A DNA stretch of 64,000 nucleotides from Lelliottia jeotgali (GCA_002271215.1 CP018628.1:4092001-4156000); one strand, 5' to 3'; shown: positions 1 through 11,641, counted from the stretch's first letter. Notes: generated by a model not told the origin, from the sequence alone. A program made the numbers and translations.

Positions 1-1245
<1,245 letters not shown>

Positions 1246-1428
1246 AAGTTTGATGCTCGTGAATTAAACTTCGTAATGAATTACGTATGTTCACTCAGAG
1301 ACTTTGGTATTCATTTAGCGTCTTGCGACGTTTAGAATCCATGTCACTTTGAGTGCCCACACAGATTGTCTGATAAATTGTTAAAGAGCAGTGCAACGCG
1401 GCTTTCGCTCACCGTTGCGAGGTGGCGT
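1246..1428 (-). promoter_or_regulatory. rrn leader with boxA antitermination site
   Basis: This is the transcribed leader between rrn P2 and the mature 16S end. A boxA (TGCTCTTTAACA on the minus strand, 1379-1390) is followed by the conserved enterobacterial leader that pairs with the region beyond 16S during RNase III processing. boxA is the Nus-factor binding site for rRNA antitermination. Confidence 0.9.
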
Positions 1429-1456
1429 ATATTACGCTTTCCTCTTTCAGAGTCAA
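1429..1456 (-). promoter_or_regulatory. rrn P2 promoter
   Basis: The -35 TTGACT (1451-1456) and -10 TAATAT (1429-1434) are separated by 16 bp on the minus strand. It lies just upstream of the boxA leader, as rrn P2 does in E. coli. Confidence 0.88.
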
Positions 1457-1539
1457 CCCTGAATTTCAGGATTTTTTCTCTTCAACCGACCCGGCTGTTT
1501 GTGTGAAGTGATTCACATCTGCCGTGTCGATGGAGGCGC

Positions 1540-1567
1540 ATTATAGGGATCCCAGTTTTTAGCACAA
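1540..1567 (-). promoter_or_regulatory. rrn P1 promoter
   Basis: The -35 TTGTGC (1562-1567) and -10 TATAAT (1540-1545) are 16 bp apart, with a GC-rich discriminator (GCGCC) directly after the -10, the arrangement that makes rrn P1 sensitive to ppGpp. The A/T-rich stretch at about 1568-1590 fits an UP element. The rest up to yrdA (1590-1719) would hold Fis sites and the yrdA promoter, but I cannot place these precisely. Confidence 0.9.
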
Positions 1568-1719
1568 GCGTTTTTTAGATCTTTTTTACCGACTGCTGCT
1601 TTTCCATTCTTTTCGATGAGATCCTGCCCGATCTGCTTAAAAAGTGACGTATTTAAGCCCTGCTGGTGCGGCATAATAGGATCATGATCTTTTGAATATG
1701 CTTACCAGCCGAGGTTGAT

Positions 1720-2274
1720 ATGTCCGCAGTACTCCGTCCTTATAAAGATCTGTTCCCGAAAATGGGGGAGCGGGTGATGCTCGATGACAGTAGCGTTATC
1801 ATTGGCGATGTCAGAATGGGTGATGATGTCAGCATTTGGCCACTGGTCGCGATCCGAGGCGATGTGAATTATGTGGCTATCGGTGTACGCACCAATATTC
1901 AGGATGGAAGCGTTCTGCATGTAACCCATAAATCGAGTTATAACCCAGAAGGTAATCCTCTCATTATTGGTGACGATGTCACCGTCGGTCATAAGGTAAT
2001 GTTGCACGGCTGCACGATTGGCAACCGCGTCCTGGTGGGCATGGGATCTATTCTGCTGGATGGAGTAATAGTAGAAGACGACGTAATGATCGGCGCCGGG
2101 AGCCTGGTCCCACAAAACAAACGCCTGGAAAGTGGCTATCTCTATTTAGGCAGCCCGGTAAAACAGATCCGCCCTTTAAAAGAGGCGGAGATCGAAGGGT
2201 TGAAATACTCAGCGAACAACTATGTGAAATGGAAAGATGAGTATCTGGCTCAGGAAAACCACACCCAGCCTTGA
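1720..2274 (+). CDS. yrdA: gamma-carbonic anhydrase-like hexapeptide protein YrdA
   Basis: The 184-residue protein has a left-handed beta-helix built from hexapeptide repeats (for example IIGDVRMGDDVSIWPLVAI) and three histidines in the gamma-carbonic anhydrase metal positions (H70, H91, H96; motif GHKVMLHG). Length and sequence match E. coli YrdA. Family members bind zinc, but carbonic anhydrase activity is not established for the enterobacterial protein, so the function is left general. The start is preceded by GAGGT. Its 3' end overlaps the convergent yrdB by 25 nt. Confidence 0.95.
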   Translation: MSAVLRPYKDLFPKMGERVMLDDSSVIIGDVRMGDDVSIWPLVAIRGDVNYVAIGVRTNIQDGSVLHVTHKSSYNPEGNPLIIGDDVTVGHKVMLHGCTIGNRVLVGMGSILLDGVIVEDDVMIGAGSLVPQNKRLESGYLYLGSPVKQIRPLKEAEIEGLKYSANNYVKWKDEYLAQENHTQP

Positions 2275-2498
2275 TCGTCCTCCTGCTCATCACGGATCAA
2301 ATCGCTGGCTTCTTCTTCCAGATCCCAGCGATGCTCCCTGAACACCTCAAGGGGAAGGGGCCCGCCAAAACGCTCCAGCAGCAGTTCACCTGAAATAGCG
2401 CAAGTTAATTGCACGCCGTTAACCAAAACAGGAAAACAGACCGCCTTTTTGCCTTCATCCCACTCTTCCCGGTCTGGAAACTGAATCGCCTGATTCAT
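2250..2498 (-). CDS. yrdB: DUF1488 family protein YrdB
   Basis: A small acidic protein of 82 residues matching E. coli YrdB (DUF1488). It has no catalytic motif or membrane segment and its function is unknown. The start codon overlaps the aroE stop as ATGA (2495-2498), so translation is probably coupled within the aroE transcript. The 3' end overlaps yrdA tail to tail. Confidence 0.9.
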   Translation of the reverse strand: MNQAIQFPDREEWDEGKKAVCFPVLVNGVQLTCAISGELLLERFGGPLPLEVFREHRWDLEEEASDLIRDEQEDDQGWVWFS

Positions 2499-3313
2499 GC
2501 CAGCAATTCCTGTTTCAACTTTTCAATTACCGGCTCTACTTCAGGTAAAACGCCATGCCAGAGAAAGACCGCATGCGCCGCTTGCCCCACCAGCATTCCC
2601 AGACCATCCGCCAGATGCTTCGCACCACGATCTTCACACCAGCTCAGGAAAGGCGTTTTTCCCTTTTGATAGAACATGTCATAGGCATATGTGTGCGGAT
2701 TAACTAAAGAAGAAGGTATCGCAGGCACTTCACCACCGATGCCGCTGGAAGTGGCATTAATAATAAGATCGAACTCATGCCCGCCCAGATCATCCATCGA
2801 TAAAGCACTCACGCTACCCGTATGGGCAAAGAGCGTGGCCAATTCCTGTGCGCGGGAAAACGTACGATTCGTGATCGTGACGGCACAATCCAGAGAAAGA
2901 AGTGGCAACAGCACACCGCGAGAGGCACCACCGGCACCAATCAGTAAAATACGAAAGCCCTTCTTAATAAAGGAGAGCCTTTCAAGATCGCTTAATAAGC
3001 CAATGCCATCAGTGTTATCACCCAACAGCCGCCCATCTTCCAGCCGCTTAAGTGTGTTCACCGCCCCAGCAAGGGATGCGCGTTCGGTTAATTCATCCGC
3101 TCGCGCAAAGGCTTCTTCTTTAAAAGGAACGGTAACATTCGCCCCTCTACCACCGCTGTTAAAGAAGGCATCCAGCGTTGGAACAAAGTCATCTACCGCT
3201 GCCAGTACGCGACCATAGGTGTGATCGATTAGCAGTTGCTGAGCAAATTGCTGATGAATGAACGGTGACTTGCTATGAGCAATTGGGTTACCAAAAACAA
3301 CGTACTTTTCCAT
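2495..3313 (-). CDS. aroE: shikimate dehydrogenase
   Basis: AroE reduces 3-dehydroshikimate to shikimate with NADPH, the fourth step of the aromatic amino acid pathway, in the cytosol. The N-terminal substrate domain carries the catalytic pair K65 (NVTVPFKEE) and D102 (GDNTDGIG); a Rossmann motif GAGGASRG follows at about 126-133. The second of two adjacent methionines (3313) aligns with the E. coli start; 3316 would add one residue. The gene sits 4 nt downstream of tsaC and overlaps yrdB, as part of a yrdD-tsaC-aroE-yrdB run. Confidence 0.97.
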   Translation of the reverse strand: MEKYVVFGNPIAHSKSPFIHQQFAQQLLIDHTYGRVLAAVDDFVPTLDAFFNSGGRGANVTVPFKEEAFARADELTERASLAGAVNTLKRLEDGRLLGDNTDGIGLLSDLERLSFIKKGFRILLIGAGGASRGVLLPLLSLDCAVTITNRTFSRAQELATLFAHTGSVSALSMDDLGGHEFDLIINATSSGIGGEVPAIPSSLVNPHTYAYDMFYQKGKTPFLSWCEDRGAKHLADGLGMLVGQAAHAVFLWHGVLPEVEPVIEKLKQELLA

Positions 3314-3317
3314 CATT

Positions 3318-3890
3318 TCACCCCTGGCGAAAGCGCTCGCCGGTCAACGCATCACGGATTTCCGATGGATTTTGACGACCACCGGTGTCTCCGAAAACAA
3401 CCGGGAAATCATCACCGAACTGGGTCAACACTTCTTGTGATGTGCGACAAGGTGGCAACCCGGTCAGGTTCGCGCTGGTAGAAACCAACGGTTTACCAAA
3501 AGTCTGGCACAGTTCAACCACCAGCGGGTGATCGGTTACACGCACAGCAAGAGAGTCAAAGCGCCCCGTCAACCAACGCGGCGTCGTCGCCTGCGCCGGG
3601 AAAACAAAAGTGACCGGACCAGGCCATGCCGCGAAAATAGTATCGCGCTGCGCCTGGTCCAACGTTGAGTCATCAATGTAAGGCTTGAGTTGCTCAAAGC
3701 TGGCAGCAATCAAAATAAGGCCTTTCTCGACCGGTCTTTGCTTCAGTTCTAATAAACGGGTAACCGCCGTTTCGCTGTCAGGATCACACCCGACGCCAAA
3801 CACGGCTTCCGTTGGATAGGCGATGACTTCTTCATTTCTCAAGACTTCCACCGCACGGGAAATGGAGTCTGATGTTAATTTATTATTCAC
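3318..3890 (-). CDS. tsaC: L-threonylcarbamoyladenylate synthase
   Basis: TsaC (YrdC/RimN) makes threonylcarbamoyl-AMP from threonine, bicarbonate and ATP, the first step of t6A37 tRNA modification. The SUA5/YrdC fold is shown by [14 protein letters not shown] and [13 protein letters not shown] take the GTG at 3888-3890 (VNNKL) as the start because it aligns with E. coli MNNNL and gives 190 residues, the E. coli length. An upstream alternative at 3974 would run 28 codons back through the yrdD 3' end with basic, non-conserved residues. Only 4 nt separate it from the yrdD stop. Confidence 0.95.
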   Translation of the reverse strand: MNNKLTSDSISRAVEVLRNEEVIAYPTEAVFGVGCDPDSETAVTRLLELKQRPVEKGLILIAASFEQLKPYIDDSTLDQAQRDTIFAAWPGPVTFVFPAQATTPRWLTGRFDSLAVRVTDHPLVVELCQTFGKPLVSTSANLTGLPPCRTSQEVLTQFGDDFPVVFGDTGGRQNPSEIRDALTGERFRQG

Positions 3891-3894
3891 AGGT

Positions 3895-4437
3895 TTAATC
3901 CGCCGAAATCGGCTTTCCACATTGTTTACTGGCACAGAAGAGTTTAACGCTCTGCGCCGTTTTCTTCTCGACAAGCAGAGGATAATCGCAGTGAGGGCAA
4001 ATCCCCGCTACTGGTTTGAGATTGATAACGAATTGACATTCAGGATAGCGATCGCAGGAATGGAAGTTTTTACCAAAGCGGGAACGGCGCTGCACCAGCT
4101 GTCCTTGTTGACACTGAGGACAGGCAATCGCGGTTTCATCAGGTTTATCAATTTGTTCTGTATGGCTGCACTCAGGATAGTTGCTACAGCCGATAAACAT
4201 GCCATAGCGGCCCTGTCGCAAGGCCAGAGAGGCCCCACAAGCTGGGCACATTTGCCCCTCCAGAATTTTAACGATATGCCCGTCCGCCTGACTTTTCAGG
4301 GGACGGACATAATCACATTCTGGATAGTGTGAACAACCGAGAAACGGGCCGTGTTTCCCGGACCGGATGACAAGATTAGCCCCACACTGTGGGCAGGGCT
4401 CATTATTAGACACCGTAAAAAGTGCTGATTTGGCCAT
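3895..4437 (-). CDS. yrdD: topoisomerase I-type zinc-finger protein YrdD
   Basis: The 180-residue protein consists of consecutive Cys4 zinc ribbons like those at the C terminus of DNA topoisomerase I: three full copies (CPQCGANL...[15 protein letters not shown]...[16 protein letters not shown]...CDRYPEC) and a shorter fourth (CPHCDYPL...CASKQC). It lacks any topoisomerase catalytic domain, so it is likely a nucleic acid-binding protein. The cellular role is unknown. It lies 27 nt downstream of smg and leads directly into tsaC. Confidence 0.92.
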   Translation of the reverse strand: MAKSALFTVSNNEPCPQCGANLVIRSGKHGPFLGCSHYPECDYVRPLKSQADGHIVKILEGQMCPACGASLALRQGRYGMFIGCSNYPECSHTEQIDKPDETAIACPQCQQGQLVQRRSRFGKNFHSCDRYPECQFVINLKPVAGICPHCDYPLLVEKKTAQSVKLFCASKQCGKPISAD

Positions 4438-4464
4438 AACAACTCTTGGTGCTACATAGATGAA

Positions 4465-4938
4465 TTAATGCAGCATACCTTCATTCACTTCAAAGAGTAA
4501 TTCTTCCATTTGCTGATAGGCATTTTCACAGCCTGGAATATTAAACAGAACCATCAGGATCACCCATTTGAGGTCTTCCAGTTCAAACTCTGCCGTATCC
4601 AGCGCCATGACGCGCTCTATCACCATTTCTCGGGTATCGAGGTTTAGCACCTGAATCTGCTCCAGGAATAAGATAAATCCCCGGCAACTGGCATCCAGCC
4701 TTTCACACTCTTCAGCCGTAAAAATACGCACAGACAACGGATCTGAAGCAAGCTGCATCGGTTCGACAAGGCCTTCCTGATAATCAGCCAGCTTTTCTAA
4801 CCACATTAACGCGTTATAGATATCTTCCCGTTCGAATCCTGCATCGGTAAGATCCCGCGTCAGTCGGTCTTGATCCACGCGCATTTCAGCTTCGTTATGG
4901 ATGTAAGTCTCAAACAAATACATCAGTACGTCGAACAT
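4465..4938 (-). CDS. smg: Smg family protein (DUF494)
   Basis: A 157-residue acidic, mostly helical protein matching E. coli Smg in length and sequence. The family has no established biochemical function; the gene is kept next to dprA (smf) in many gammaproteobacteria, hence the name. The 5' end overlaps dprA by 29 nt, which implies one transcript and coupled translation. Confidence 0.93.
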   Translation of the reverse strand: MFDVLMYLFETYIHNEAEMRVDQDRLTRDLTDAGFEREDIYNALMWLEKLADYQEGLVEPMQLASDPLSVRIFTAEECERLDASCRGFILFLEQIQVLNLDTREMVIERVMALDTAEFELEDLKWVILMVLFNIPGCENAYQQMEELLFEVNEGMLH

Positions 4939-6034
4939 GGCTTGCCCTCCTCAATCGGACATAGCCGCCGGGTACAGCTGCGATCCATCCTGCTAACTCC
5001 AGTTCGAGTAGCTGTGCTACCGTCACTGGCACAGATTGGCCGGCACGTTCAGCGACAACGTCAACAGGTGTTACCTCATCTCCTACGTTAGCCAGGAGCT
5101 CAGGAAATGGCAATGCCACCTCCTCCTGATCTGATGAATAAAGTGACTTTTCAGGCTCATCTGGTATCCAGGTTAGCCCATATCGCAAATTTTCCAGGAT
5201 TTCTTCAGGACAGGTTACTGGCGTGGCTCCTTGTTTAATGAGCCAGTGCGGCCCTTCACATCCGGGGTTACCAATAGGGCCGGGTAAGGCAAAAACTTCG
5301 CGCCCTTGTTCCATGGCACATCGGGCTGTCACGAGCGATCCACTCCTTATCGCCGCTTCGACAACCAGGACGCCCTGACTCAAACCACTAATAATGCGAT
5401 TACGCCGTGGAAAATTAGCAGGCCAGGGTGATGTAGTGAGCGAAAACTCAGAAATAACCGCGCCTCCGGCATCGACAATCTTGTCGGCAAGGGCAGAATG
5501 TCGACGGGGATAAATACTGGACAGGCCATTGCCAAGCACAGCAATAGTTTTCCCCTGAACCGAAAGCGCCGCTCGATGGGCTATCCCATCAATTCCACAC
5601 GCTAAGCCGCTGGTAATGGTAAACCCGCATTTCGCCAGCTGCTCACAAAAAAACCGCCCCCACCTCTCTCCATACCAGGATGGCCCCCGACTGCCGACTA
5701 CCGCCAGTTGAACACTGTTTAGCACCTCAATTTCGCCCTTAACAAACAGTGCACCAGGATAGTCAGGCAGGGCCCGTAACCGTGGAGGATAGTGCGGGCT
5801 ATCGGCTGAAATGAGGTAATGACCTCGGTGTTCAAGCCATTTAAGAGAGCACTCAAGATCGGCTTCTTTGGCATTTATAAATTGACTGGCCTGTTTATGT
5901 GTTAGGCCCGCATCTATCAGCAAAGCGGTATCAATATCTTGCCGTTGCGATAAACGTCGCGCGGCATTCAGCATTGGGTCGCCGCACAAATTTCTAATGC
6001 TGATTAAACGTAACCAAATCTCTGTGGAAGTCAT
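4910..6034 (-). CDS. dprA: DNA-processing protein DprA (Smf)
   Basis: DprA binds incoming single-stranded DNA and loads RecA during natural transformation; enterobacteria keep it although most are not known to be competent. The 374-residue protein shows an N-terminal helical domain (about 1-85), the extended Rossmann domain with [12 protein letters not shown] and [12 protein letters not shown], then a C-terminal winged-helix-like segment (about 305-374). Length equals the E. coli protein. It is divergent from def, with a 128-nt intergenic region. Confidence 0.95.
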   Translation of the reverse strand: MTSTEIWLRLISIRNLCGDPMLNAARRLSQRQDIDTALLIDAGLTHKQASQFINAKEADLECSLKWLEHRGHYLISADSPHYPPRLRALPDYPGALFVKGEIEVLNSVQLAVVGSRGPSWYGERWGRFFCEQLAKCGFTITSGLACGIDGIAHRAALSVQGKTIAVLGNGLSSIYPRRHSALADKIVDAGGAVISEFSLTTSPWPANFPRRNRIISGLSQGVLVVEAAIRSGSLVTARCAMEQGREVFALPGPIGNPGCEGPHWLIKQGATPVTCPEEILENLRYGLTWIPDEPEKSLYSSDQEEVALPFPELLANVGDEVTPVDVVAERAGQSVPVTVAQLLELELAGWIAAVPGGYVRLRRASHVRRTDVFV

Positions 6035-6162
6035 CCTTTTCCCCTGCCATAAGCAGCCTCAGCAATCTTTGCGATTGGTCACCGATGCTGTCAATCAGAG
6101 GGGGATTTGTCTAGAATAGAGGTAAGAATCTTTTCAACTCCTGAACACGGCTCTGGAAATTT

Positions 6163-6672
6163 ATGGCAGTTTTGCAAGTGTTACATATCCCGGACGAGCG
6201 CCTTCGCATCGTTGCTGAACCGGTAAAAGAAGTGAATGCAGAAATTCAACGTATCGTCGATGATATGTTCGATACGATGTATGCCGAAGAAGGCATTGGC
6301 CTTGCGGCGACACAGGTTGATATCCATAAGCGTATTATCGTGATCGATGTTTCTGAAAATCGCGAAGATCGCCTGGTGCTGATTAACCCGGAACTGCTCG
6401 AGAAGAGCGGTGAGACTGGCATCGAAGAAGGTTGTCTGTCCATTCCTGAACAGCGCGCGTTAGTGCCTCGCGCGGAAAAAGTTAAAATCCGCGCGCTTGA
6501 CCGCGAGGGTAAACCGTTTGAACTGGAAGCAGACGATCTACTGGCGATCTGCATTCAGCATGAGATGGATCATCTGGTCGGTAAACTGTTTATCGATTAT
6601 CTCTCTCCGCTGAAACAACAGCGTATTCGTCAGAAAGTAGAGAAACTGGATCGTATGCGCACTCGCGCATAA
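6163..6672 (+). CDS. def: peptide deformylase
   Basis: Def removes the N-formyl group from nascent proteins as they leave the ribosome, using an Fe2+ (or Ni2+/Zn2+) ion. All three family motifs are present: GIGLAATQ (44-51), EGCLS (89-93) and HEMDH (133-137); the Cys and the two His are the metal ligands and the Glu is catalytic. At 169 residues it is full length. It is followed 24 nt later by fmt, the enzyme that adds the formyl group to initiator tRNA. Confidence 0.98.
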   Translation: MAVLQVLHIPDERLRIVAEPVKEVNAEIQRIVDDMFDTMYAEEGIGLAATQVDIHKRIIVIDVSENREDRLVLINPELLEKSGETGIEEGCLSIPEQRALVPRAEKVKIRALDREGKPFELEADDLLAICIQHEMDHLVGKLFIDYLSPLKQQRIRQKVEKLDRMRTRA

Positions 6673-6696
6673 TATCCCCCGGATACAAGGAAAAAC

Positions 6697-7644
6697 GTGT
6701 CTAGAAATCTACGTATTATCTTCGCGGGAACCCCTGACTTCGCAGCGCGTCATCTTGACGCGCTGTTAACATCTGGCCATCAGGTTGTCGGTGTATTTAC
6801 TCAGCCCGATCGCCCTGCTGGTCGTGGCAAGAAACTGATGCCGAGTCCGGTCAAAGTTCTGGCTGAAGAACAGGGTTTACCCGTATTCCAGCCTGTTTCT
6901 TTACGCCCACAGGAAAACCAGCAGCTGGTTTCAGATCTGAATGCTGATGTCATGGTTGTCGTAGCTTATGGATTGATTCTGCCAAAAGCAGTTCTCGATA
7001 TGCCGCGCCTGGGCTGTATCAATGTGCATGGTTCTCTGCTTCCACGCTGGCGTGGTGCAGCCCCTATTCAGCGCTCGCTGTGGGCAGGTGATAGCGAAAC
7101 AGGTGTCACCATTATGCAGATGGATGTAGGGCTGGATACGGGCGATATGCTGTATAAACTGGCCTGCCCGATCACTTCTGAAGATACCAGCGCAACACTC
7201 TACGACAAACTGGCTGATTTGGGTCCGCAGGGCCTGGTTGAGACATTGCAGCAGCTTGCTGATGGCAAAACTCAGCCTGAAGTCCAGGATGAAAGCCAGG
7301 TGACCTATGCTGAAAAACTCAGCAAAGAAGAGGCGCAACTCGACTGGTCACTTTCTGCTGCCCAGTTAGAGCGCTGCATCCGCGCCTTCAATCCGTGGCC
7401 AATGAGCTGGATGACCATTGACGATCAGCCCGTTAAGATCTGGAAAGCATCGGTGATTGATAGCAAGTCTCACGCAGAGCCCGGCACCATTATTGAAGCG
7501 AACAAGCAGGGAATTCAGGTGGCGACAATTGATGGCATCCTGAATCTAGAATCGCTACAACCTGCCGGTAAAAAGGCAATGAGCGCGCAAGACTTGCTGA
7601 ATTCTCGTCGTGAGTGGTTTACGCCGGGCAAACATCTTGCCTGA
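6697..7644 (+). CDS. fmt: methionyl-tRNA formyltransferase
   Basis: Fmt transfers a formyl group from 10-formyl-THF to Met-tRNAfMet. The N-terminal hydrolase domain carries the catalytic Asn/His and the signature [13 protein letters not shown] (108-120) with the downstream Asp in VGLDTGD; the C-terminal tRNA-binding domain starts near 205. The start is GTG (6697), preceded by AAGGA, and gives 315 residues, the E. coli length. It is co-transcribed with def and followed by an intrinsic terminator. Confidence 0.97.
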   Translation: MSRNLRIIFAGTPDFAARHLDALLTSGHQVVGVFTQPDRPAGRGKKLMPSPVKVLAEEQGLPVFQPVSLRPQENQQLVSDLNADVMVVVAYGLILPKAVLDMPRLGCINVHGSLLPRWRGAAPIQRSLWAGDSETGVTIMQMDVGLDTGDMLYKLACPITSEDTSATLYDKLADLGPQGLVETLQQLADGKTQPEVQDESQVTYAEKLSKEEAQLDWSLSAAQLERCIRAFNPWPMSWMTIDDQPVKIWKASVIDSKSHAEPGTIIEANKQGIQVATIDGILNLESLQPAGKKAMSAQDLLNSRREWFTPGKHLA

Positions 7645-7660
7645 GTGCATTTAATCCTAA

Positions 7661-7689
7661 GGCCCGGAGTTTCCGGGCATTTTTATTTT
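7661..7689 (+). terminator. intrinsic terminator after fmt
   Basis: The stem GCCCGGA/TCCGGGC with a 3-nt loop (7662-7678) is followed by a T-rich tract (7680-7689). It lies between fmt and rsmB and overlaps the rsmB translation start region, so it may only attenuate readthrough into rsmB. Confidence 0.75.
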
Positions 7690-7696
7690 AGCGGTT

Positions 7697-8983
7697 ATGA
7701 AAAAACAAAATCTTCGCAGCATGGCTGCACAGGCCATCGAGAAAGTGGTCGAGCAGGGTCAATCCCTGAGTAATATCCTGCCACCACTTCAGCAGAAAGT
7801 TTCTGATAAAGACAAAGCCCTGCTTCAGGAGCTGTGCTTCGGCGTACTGCGTACGCTCTCACAGCAAGAGTGGCTCATCAACAAACTGATGTCCCGCCCG
7901 ATGACGGGCAAACAGCGCACCATCCATTATTTGATCATGGTCGGCTTTTACCAGTTGCTCCATACGCGCATTCCGCCTCATGCCGCGCTGGCCGAAACCG
8001 TTGAAGGTGCGGTAGCAATTAAACGTCCGCAGTTGAAAGGCTTGATCAATGGCGTATTGCGCCAGTTCCAGCGTCAGCAGGAAGAACTGGTCGCAGAGTT
8101 CAGCCAGTCCGACCAACGTTTTCTCCATCCCGACTGGCTGCTTAAGCGTCTGAAAAAAGCCTATCCACAGCAGTGGGAAGCCATTGTTGAAGCTAATAAT
8201 CAGCGTCCACCGATGTGGCTGCGTGTAAACCGCATTCACCATACCCGCGACGAATGGTTGGCTTTGTTGGAACAAGCTGAAATGAACGGCTTCACGCATG
8301 ATGCCTATCCCGATGCTGTGCGACTGGCCTCTCCAGCCCCGGTACATGTATTACCCGGTTTCGAGCAGGGTTGGGTCACCGTTCAGGACGCCTCTGCTCA
8401 GGGTTGTATCACTTATCTTGCACCACAAAATGGCGAACGCATTCTGGATCTCTGTGCTGCGCCTGGTGGTAAAACGACGCATATTCTTGAAACCGCGCCA
8501 CAGGCCAGCGTTCTGGCTGTCGATGTGGATGAGCAGCGGCTTTCCCGTGTGTACGACAACCTGAAACGCTTAGGTCTCAAGGCCCAGGTTAAACAGGGAG
8601 ATGGACGCACCCCTGCAGAGTGGTGTGGAGACGAACAGTTTGATCGCATCCTGCTGGATGCTCCTTGCTCCGCAACGGGTGTGATTCGTCGTCATCCAGA
8701 TATTAAATGGTTGCGTCGGGACCGTGATATCAATGAGCTGGCTCAATTGCAGAGCGAAATTCTCGATGCCGTCTGGCCGCACCTGAAGTCTGGCGGAACG
8801 CTGGTCTACGCAACGTGCTCCGTCCTTCCTGAAGAAAACACTCAGCAGATTGCTGGATTCCTTAAACGCACACCTGATGCCACGTTACACATGACCGGCA
8901 CAGTCGATAATCCTGGCATCCAAAACCTGCCGGGAGCGGAAGAAGGTGATGGCTTCTTTTACGCTAAGCTAATCAAAGCGTGA
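7697..8983 (+). CDS. rsmB: 16S rRNA (cytosine-967-C5)-methyltransferase
   Basis: RsmB (Sun/Fmu) methylates C967 of 16S rRNA using S-adenosylmethionine. The 428-residue protein has an N-terminal NusB-like RNA-binding domain (about 5-140) and a C-terminal SAM methyltransferase domain with the binding motif [11 protein letters not shown] (251-261). It has both family cysteines, in DAPCSATG and [11 protein letters not shown]; the second is the nucleophile. It belongs to the def-fmt-rsmB-trkA run, with trkA 22 nt downstream. Confidence 0.97.
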   Translation: MKKQNLRSMAAQAIEKVVEQGQSLSNILPPLQQKVSDKDKALLQELCFGVLRTLSQQEWLINKLMSRPMTGKQRTIHYLIMVGFYQLLHTRIPPHAALAETVEGAVAIKRPQLKGLINGVLRQFQRQQEELVAEFSQSDQRFLHPDWLLKRLKKAYPQQWEAIVEANNQRPPMWLRVNRIHHTRDEWLALLEQAEMNGFTHDAYPDAVRLASPAPVHVLPGFEQGWVTVQDASAQGCITYLAPQNGERILDLCAAPGGKTTHILETAPQASVLAVDVDEQRLSRVYDNLKRLGLKAQVKQGDGRTPAEWCGDEQFDRILLDAPCSATGVIRRHPDIKWLRRDRDINELAQLQSEILDAVWPHLKSGGTLVYATCSVLPEENTQQIAGFLKRTPDATLHMTGTVDNPGIQNLPGAEEGDGFFYAKLIKA

Positions 8984-9005
8984 TGTTGAAAACGGGTCGC
9001 AAGCT

Positions 9006-10382
9006 ATGAAGATTATCATTCTGGGTGCAGGACAGGTCGGTGGAACGTTGGCCGAGAACCTGGTGGGTGAAAACAACGACATCACCATCGTTGATACCAA
9101 TGGCGATCGCCTGCGCGGATTGCAGGATAAGTTCGATCTGCGCGTGGTTCAGGGGCACGGCTCGCATCCGCGTGTTCTTCGTGAGGCGGGAGCAGACGAT
9201 GCCGACATGCTCGTCGCGGTCACCAGTTCGGATGAAACAAATATGGTGGCCTGCCAGGTGGCCTACTCGTTATTTAACACTCCAAACCGAATTGCGCGTA
9301 TCCGCTCGCCGGATTACGTCCGTGATGCAGAAAAGCTATTTAATTCTGAAGCGGTACCCATTGATCATCTCATCGCCCCGGAACAACTGGTCATTGACAG
9401 TATTTATCGTCTGATTGAATATCCCGGCGCACTGCAGGTGGTTAACTTCGCCGAAGGTAAAGTCAGCCTTGCCGTGGTGAAAGCCTATTATGGCGGCCCG
9501 TTAATTGGTAATGCGTTATCTACCATGCGCGAGCATATGCCGCATATTGATACTCGCGTAGCAGCAATATTCCGCCATGACCGCCCAATTCGCCCACAAG
9601 GGTCGACTATCGTTGAAGCGGGTGATGAAGTGTTCTTTATTGCCGCGTCACAGCATATTCGTGCAGTGATGAGTGAACTACAGCGACTTGAAAAACCGTA
9701 TAAACGCATCATGCTCGTTGGCGGCGGTAATATTGGTGCCGGGCTGGCACATCGTCTCGAGAAAGATTACAGCGTGAAGTTGATCGAACGCGATCAACAG
9801 CGCGCTGCAGAACTGGCCGAAAAATTACAGAATACGATCGTATTTTATGGCGACGCGTCGGATCAAGAATTGCTGGCAGAAGAGCATATTGATCAAGTTG
9901 ATCTGTTTATTGCAGTCACCAACGACGACGAAGCAAACATCATGTCGGCCATGCTGGCGAAACGTATGGGTGCTAAAAAAGTCATGGTACTTATTCAGCG
10001 AAAGGCCTACGTCGATCTCGTGCAAGGCAGCGTCATCGATATTGCAATTTCGCCGCAGCAGGCAACTATTTCGGCCCTGCTAAGCCATGTCCGTAAAGCC
10101 GACATCGTTGGAGTTTCCTCTCTTCGCCGTGGTGTTGCAGAAGCAATAGAAGCCGTTGCGCATGGGGATGAAACCACCTCCCGTGTTGTTGGCCGGTCCA
10201 TTGATGAAATTAAACTACCGCCAGGCACCATCATTGGCGCTGTCGTGCGTGGCAATGATGTCATGATCGCCAATGATAATTTACGCATCGAGCAAGGCGA
10301 CCATGTCATTATGTTCCTGACAGATAAAAAGTTTATTACCGACGTCGAACGTTTGTTCCAGCCAAGTCCTTTCTTCCTCTAA
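9006..10382 (+). CDS. trkA: Trk potassium transport regulatory NAD-binding protein
   Basis: TrkA is the peripheral cytoplasmic subunit of the TrkG/TrkH K+ uptake systems and gates them in response to bound nucleotides. The 458-residue protein is a tandem repeat of RCK units. The first has the Rossmann motif [12 protein letters not shown] (4-15) and the second [11 protein letters not shown] (about 238-248), each followed by a C-terminal RCK-C lobe. Length matches E. coli. mscL, another ion/osmotic gene, lies next but has its own upstream gap. Confidence 0.97.
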   Translation: MKIIILGAGQVGGTLAENLVGENNDITIVDTNGDRLRGLQDKFDLRVVQGHGSHPRVLREAGADDADMLVAVTSSDETNMVACQVAYSLFNTPNRIARIRSPDYVRDAEKLFNSEAVPIDHLIAPEQLVIDSIYRLIEYPGALQVVNFAEGKVSLAVVKAYYGGPLIGNALSTMREHMPHIDTRVAAIFRHDRPIRPQGSTIVEAGDEVFFIAASQHIRAVMSELQRLEKPYKRIMLVGGGNIGAGLAHRLEKDYSVKLIERDQQRAAELAEKLQNTIVFYGDASDQELLAEEHIDQVDLFIAVTNDDEANIMSAMLAKRMGAKKVMVLIQRKAYVDLVQGSVIDIAISPQQATISALLSHVRKADIVGVSSLRRGVAEAIEAVAHGDETTSRVVGRSIDEIKLPPGTIIGAVVRGNDVMIANDNLRIEQGDHVIMFLTDKKFITDVERLFQPSPFFL

Positions 10383-10385
10383 CGG

Positions 10386-10413
10386 TTAAAGGTGTCCGAA
10401 CGGGCACCTTTAA
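10386..10413 (+). terminator. hairpin after trkA, possible terminator
   Basis: A 12-bp near-perfect stem (TTAAAGGTGTCC paired with GGGCACCTTTAA, 4-nt loop) starts 4 nt after the trkA stop. The following sequence is only moderately T-rich, so termination may be partial. Confidence 0.55.
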
Positions 10414-10528
10414 CTATTAACCCTCTATTTTATAATGCTTAATTTTTCATAACGATTATTTATCCTCAATGGAAATTGGCTAATGATTTGTTAAACTTAG
10501 GATCGTCAGCTGGCTCAAGGAGAGTAAA

Positions 10529-10942
10529 ATGAGTGTTATAAAAGAATTTCGCGAATTTGCGATGCGCGGGAATGTGGTGGATTTGGCAGTGGGTGTCATT
10601 ATCGGTGCGGCATTCGGCAAGATTGTTTCGTCTTTGGTTGCCGATATTATTATGCCACCGCTAGGGCTGTTAATCGGGGGGATCGATTTTAAACAATTCG
10701 CAGTGACCCTCAGAGATGCTCAGGGCGATATCCCTGCTGTTGTAATGCACTATGGCGTGTTTATTCAGAATATTTTCGATTTCGTGATTGTGGCCTTCGC
10801 TATCTTTATGGCGATCAAACTCATCAACAAACTCAACCGCAAAAAAGAAGAACCTGCGGCTGCGCCACCGGCACCAACTAAAGAAGAAGTGCTGCTTACT
10901 GAAATTCGCGATCTGTTAAAAGAACAGAACAATCGCGTCTAG
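10529..10942 (+). CDS. mscL: large-conductance mechanosensitive channel
   Basis: MscL is an inner-membrane homopentamer that opens under high membrane tension to release solutes on hypo-osmotic shock. The 137-residue protein has the N-terminal amphipathic helix ([20 protein letters not shown]), TM1 (about 15-45, with the gate-lining [13 protein letters not shown]), a periplasmic loop and TM2 (about 72-102). A charged cytoplasmic helix (KKEE...EIRDLLKEQ) follows. The start has a strong AAGGAGA RBS. It converges on arfA with 6 nt between the stops. Confidence 0.97.
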   Translation: MSVIKEFREFAMRGNVVDLAVGVIIGAAFGKIVSSLVADIIMPPLGLLIGGIDFKQFAVTLRDAQGDIPAVVMHYGVFIQNIFDFVIVAFAIFMAIKLINKLNRKKEEPAAAPPAPTKEEVLLTEIRDLLKEQNNRV

Positions 10943-10948
10943 CCAGGC

Positions 10949-11158
10949 TTAAAAAACCAGAAGGCCAGTGGTAAAAAAGTGAATCACTTTCTTGCCACTG
11001 GCCTCCCAGTTACCTCTCTTATCGTGTTTACCCTTACGCAGATAACTTCCTTTCCCCTTTTTATTCTTTTCGACACGTTGCCGAAAAAGTGGGTCATGCA
11101 ACAATGCTTCAATGGCATTGTCCTTAATCTGCCCCTTCGTGTGCTGATAGCGGCTCAT
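10949..11158 (-). CDS. arfA: alternative ribosome-rescue factor A
   Basis: ArfA recruits release factor 2 to ribosomes stalled on non-stop mRNA and backs up tmRNA. Start 11158 ([14 protein letters not shown]) matches E. coli ArfA; an in-frame extension upstream to 11206 is not conserved. The 69-residue reading frame ends in a hydrophobic tail. The 3' coding region contains a long hairpin (10963-11003) at which the E. coli transcript is known to be cut or terminated, giving a truncated active protein that is made only when tmRNA fails. Confidence 0.94.
   Translation of the reverse strand: MSRYQHTKGQIKDNAIEALLHDPLFRQRVEKNKKGKGSYLRKGKHDKRGNWEASGKKVIHFFTTGLLVF
10963..11003 (-). promoter_or_regulatory. 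arfA intragenic RNase III/termination hairpin
   Basis: Within the arfA coding region, GGCCAGTGG (minus 5' arm) pairs with CCACTGGCC, and an inner AAAGTG/CACTTT stem extends the hairpin. On the minus strand it is followed by CTTCTGGTTTTTTAA, so it can also act as an intrinsic terminator that ends the mRNA before the stop codon. E. coli arfA mRNA is known to be made non-stop at this place. Confidence 0.85.
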
Positions 11159-11215
11159 AAATTCTCCAGATTGTAAGTAAAATCGGCGCGAGTGTAGATC
11201 CGCCATAAGTAAAAA

Positions 11216-11641
11216 TCAACAACCACGAGGTATTGAGTTGGCGCCCTGCTCCAGGGTTTCGAGAATTGAGCAATAAATGCTGCTATGAGCAGTTCCGCAG
11301 CATGCATCATCCAGTCGTTGCAACGATCGCTGCATGGTTTGCAGTTCTTCTATTCGCGCCTCAACTTCACTTAACCGTGCCTGAACGATGCTTTTAGACT
11401 CCTGGCAGGTATGGTGCTCTGGATCGATACGGATTGAAAGCAATTCGCGGATCGACTCCAGCGTAAAGCCGAGTTGTCGTGCATAGCGAATAAATTTGAG
11501 TCGCTGAAGATCATTTTCGGTATATAGACGAAACCCACCCTCTGTGCGTACCTCATGCTCCATCATTTGCTGCTTTTCATAATAGCGAATGGTATCTGGC
11601 GTTGAGTCTGCGAGCTTTGCAAGTTCTCCGATGCGGTACAT
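11216..11641 (-). CDS. zntR: Zn(II)-responsive transcriptional regulator ZntR
   Basis: ZntR is a MerR-family activator of the zinc exporter gene zntA. The 141-residue protein has the N-terminal MerR helix-turn-helix (1-70, MYRIGELAKLADSTPDTIRY), a dimerisation coiled coil (about 80-112) and all metal ligands of E. coli ZntR: C79, C114, C115, H119, C124 and C141. The start is fixed by the conserved MYRIGELA and a GGGGA Shine-Dalgarno that lies inside the overlapping yhdN frame. Confidence 0.96.
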   Translation of the reverse strand: MYRIGELAKLADSTPDTIRYYEKQQMMEHEVRTEGGFRLYTENDLQRLKFIRYARQLGFTLESIRELLSIRIDPEHHTCQESKSIVQARLSEVEARIEELQTMQRSLQRLDDACCGTAHSSIYCSILETLEQGANSIPRGC

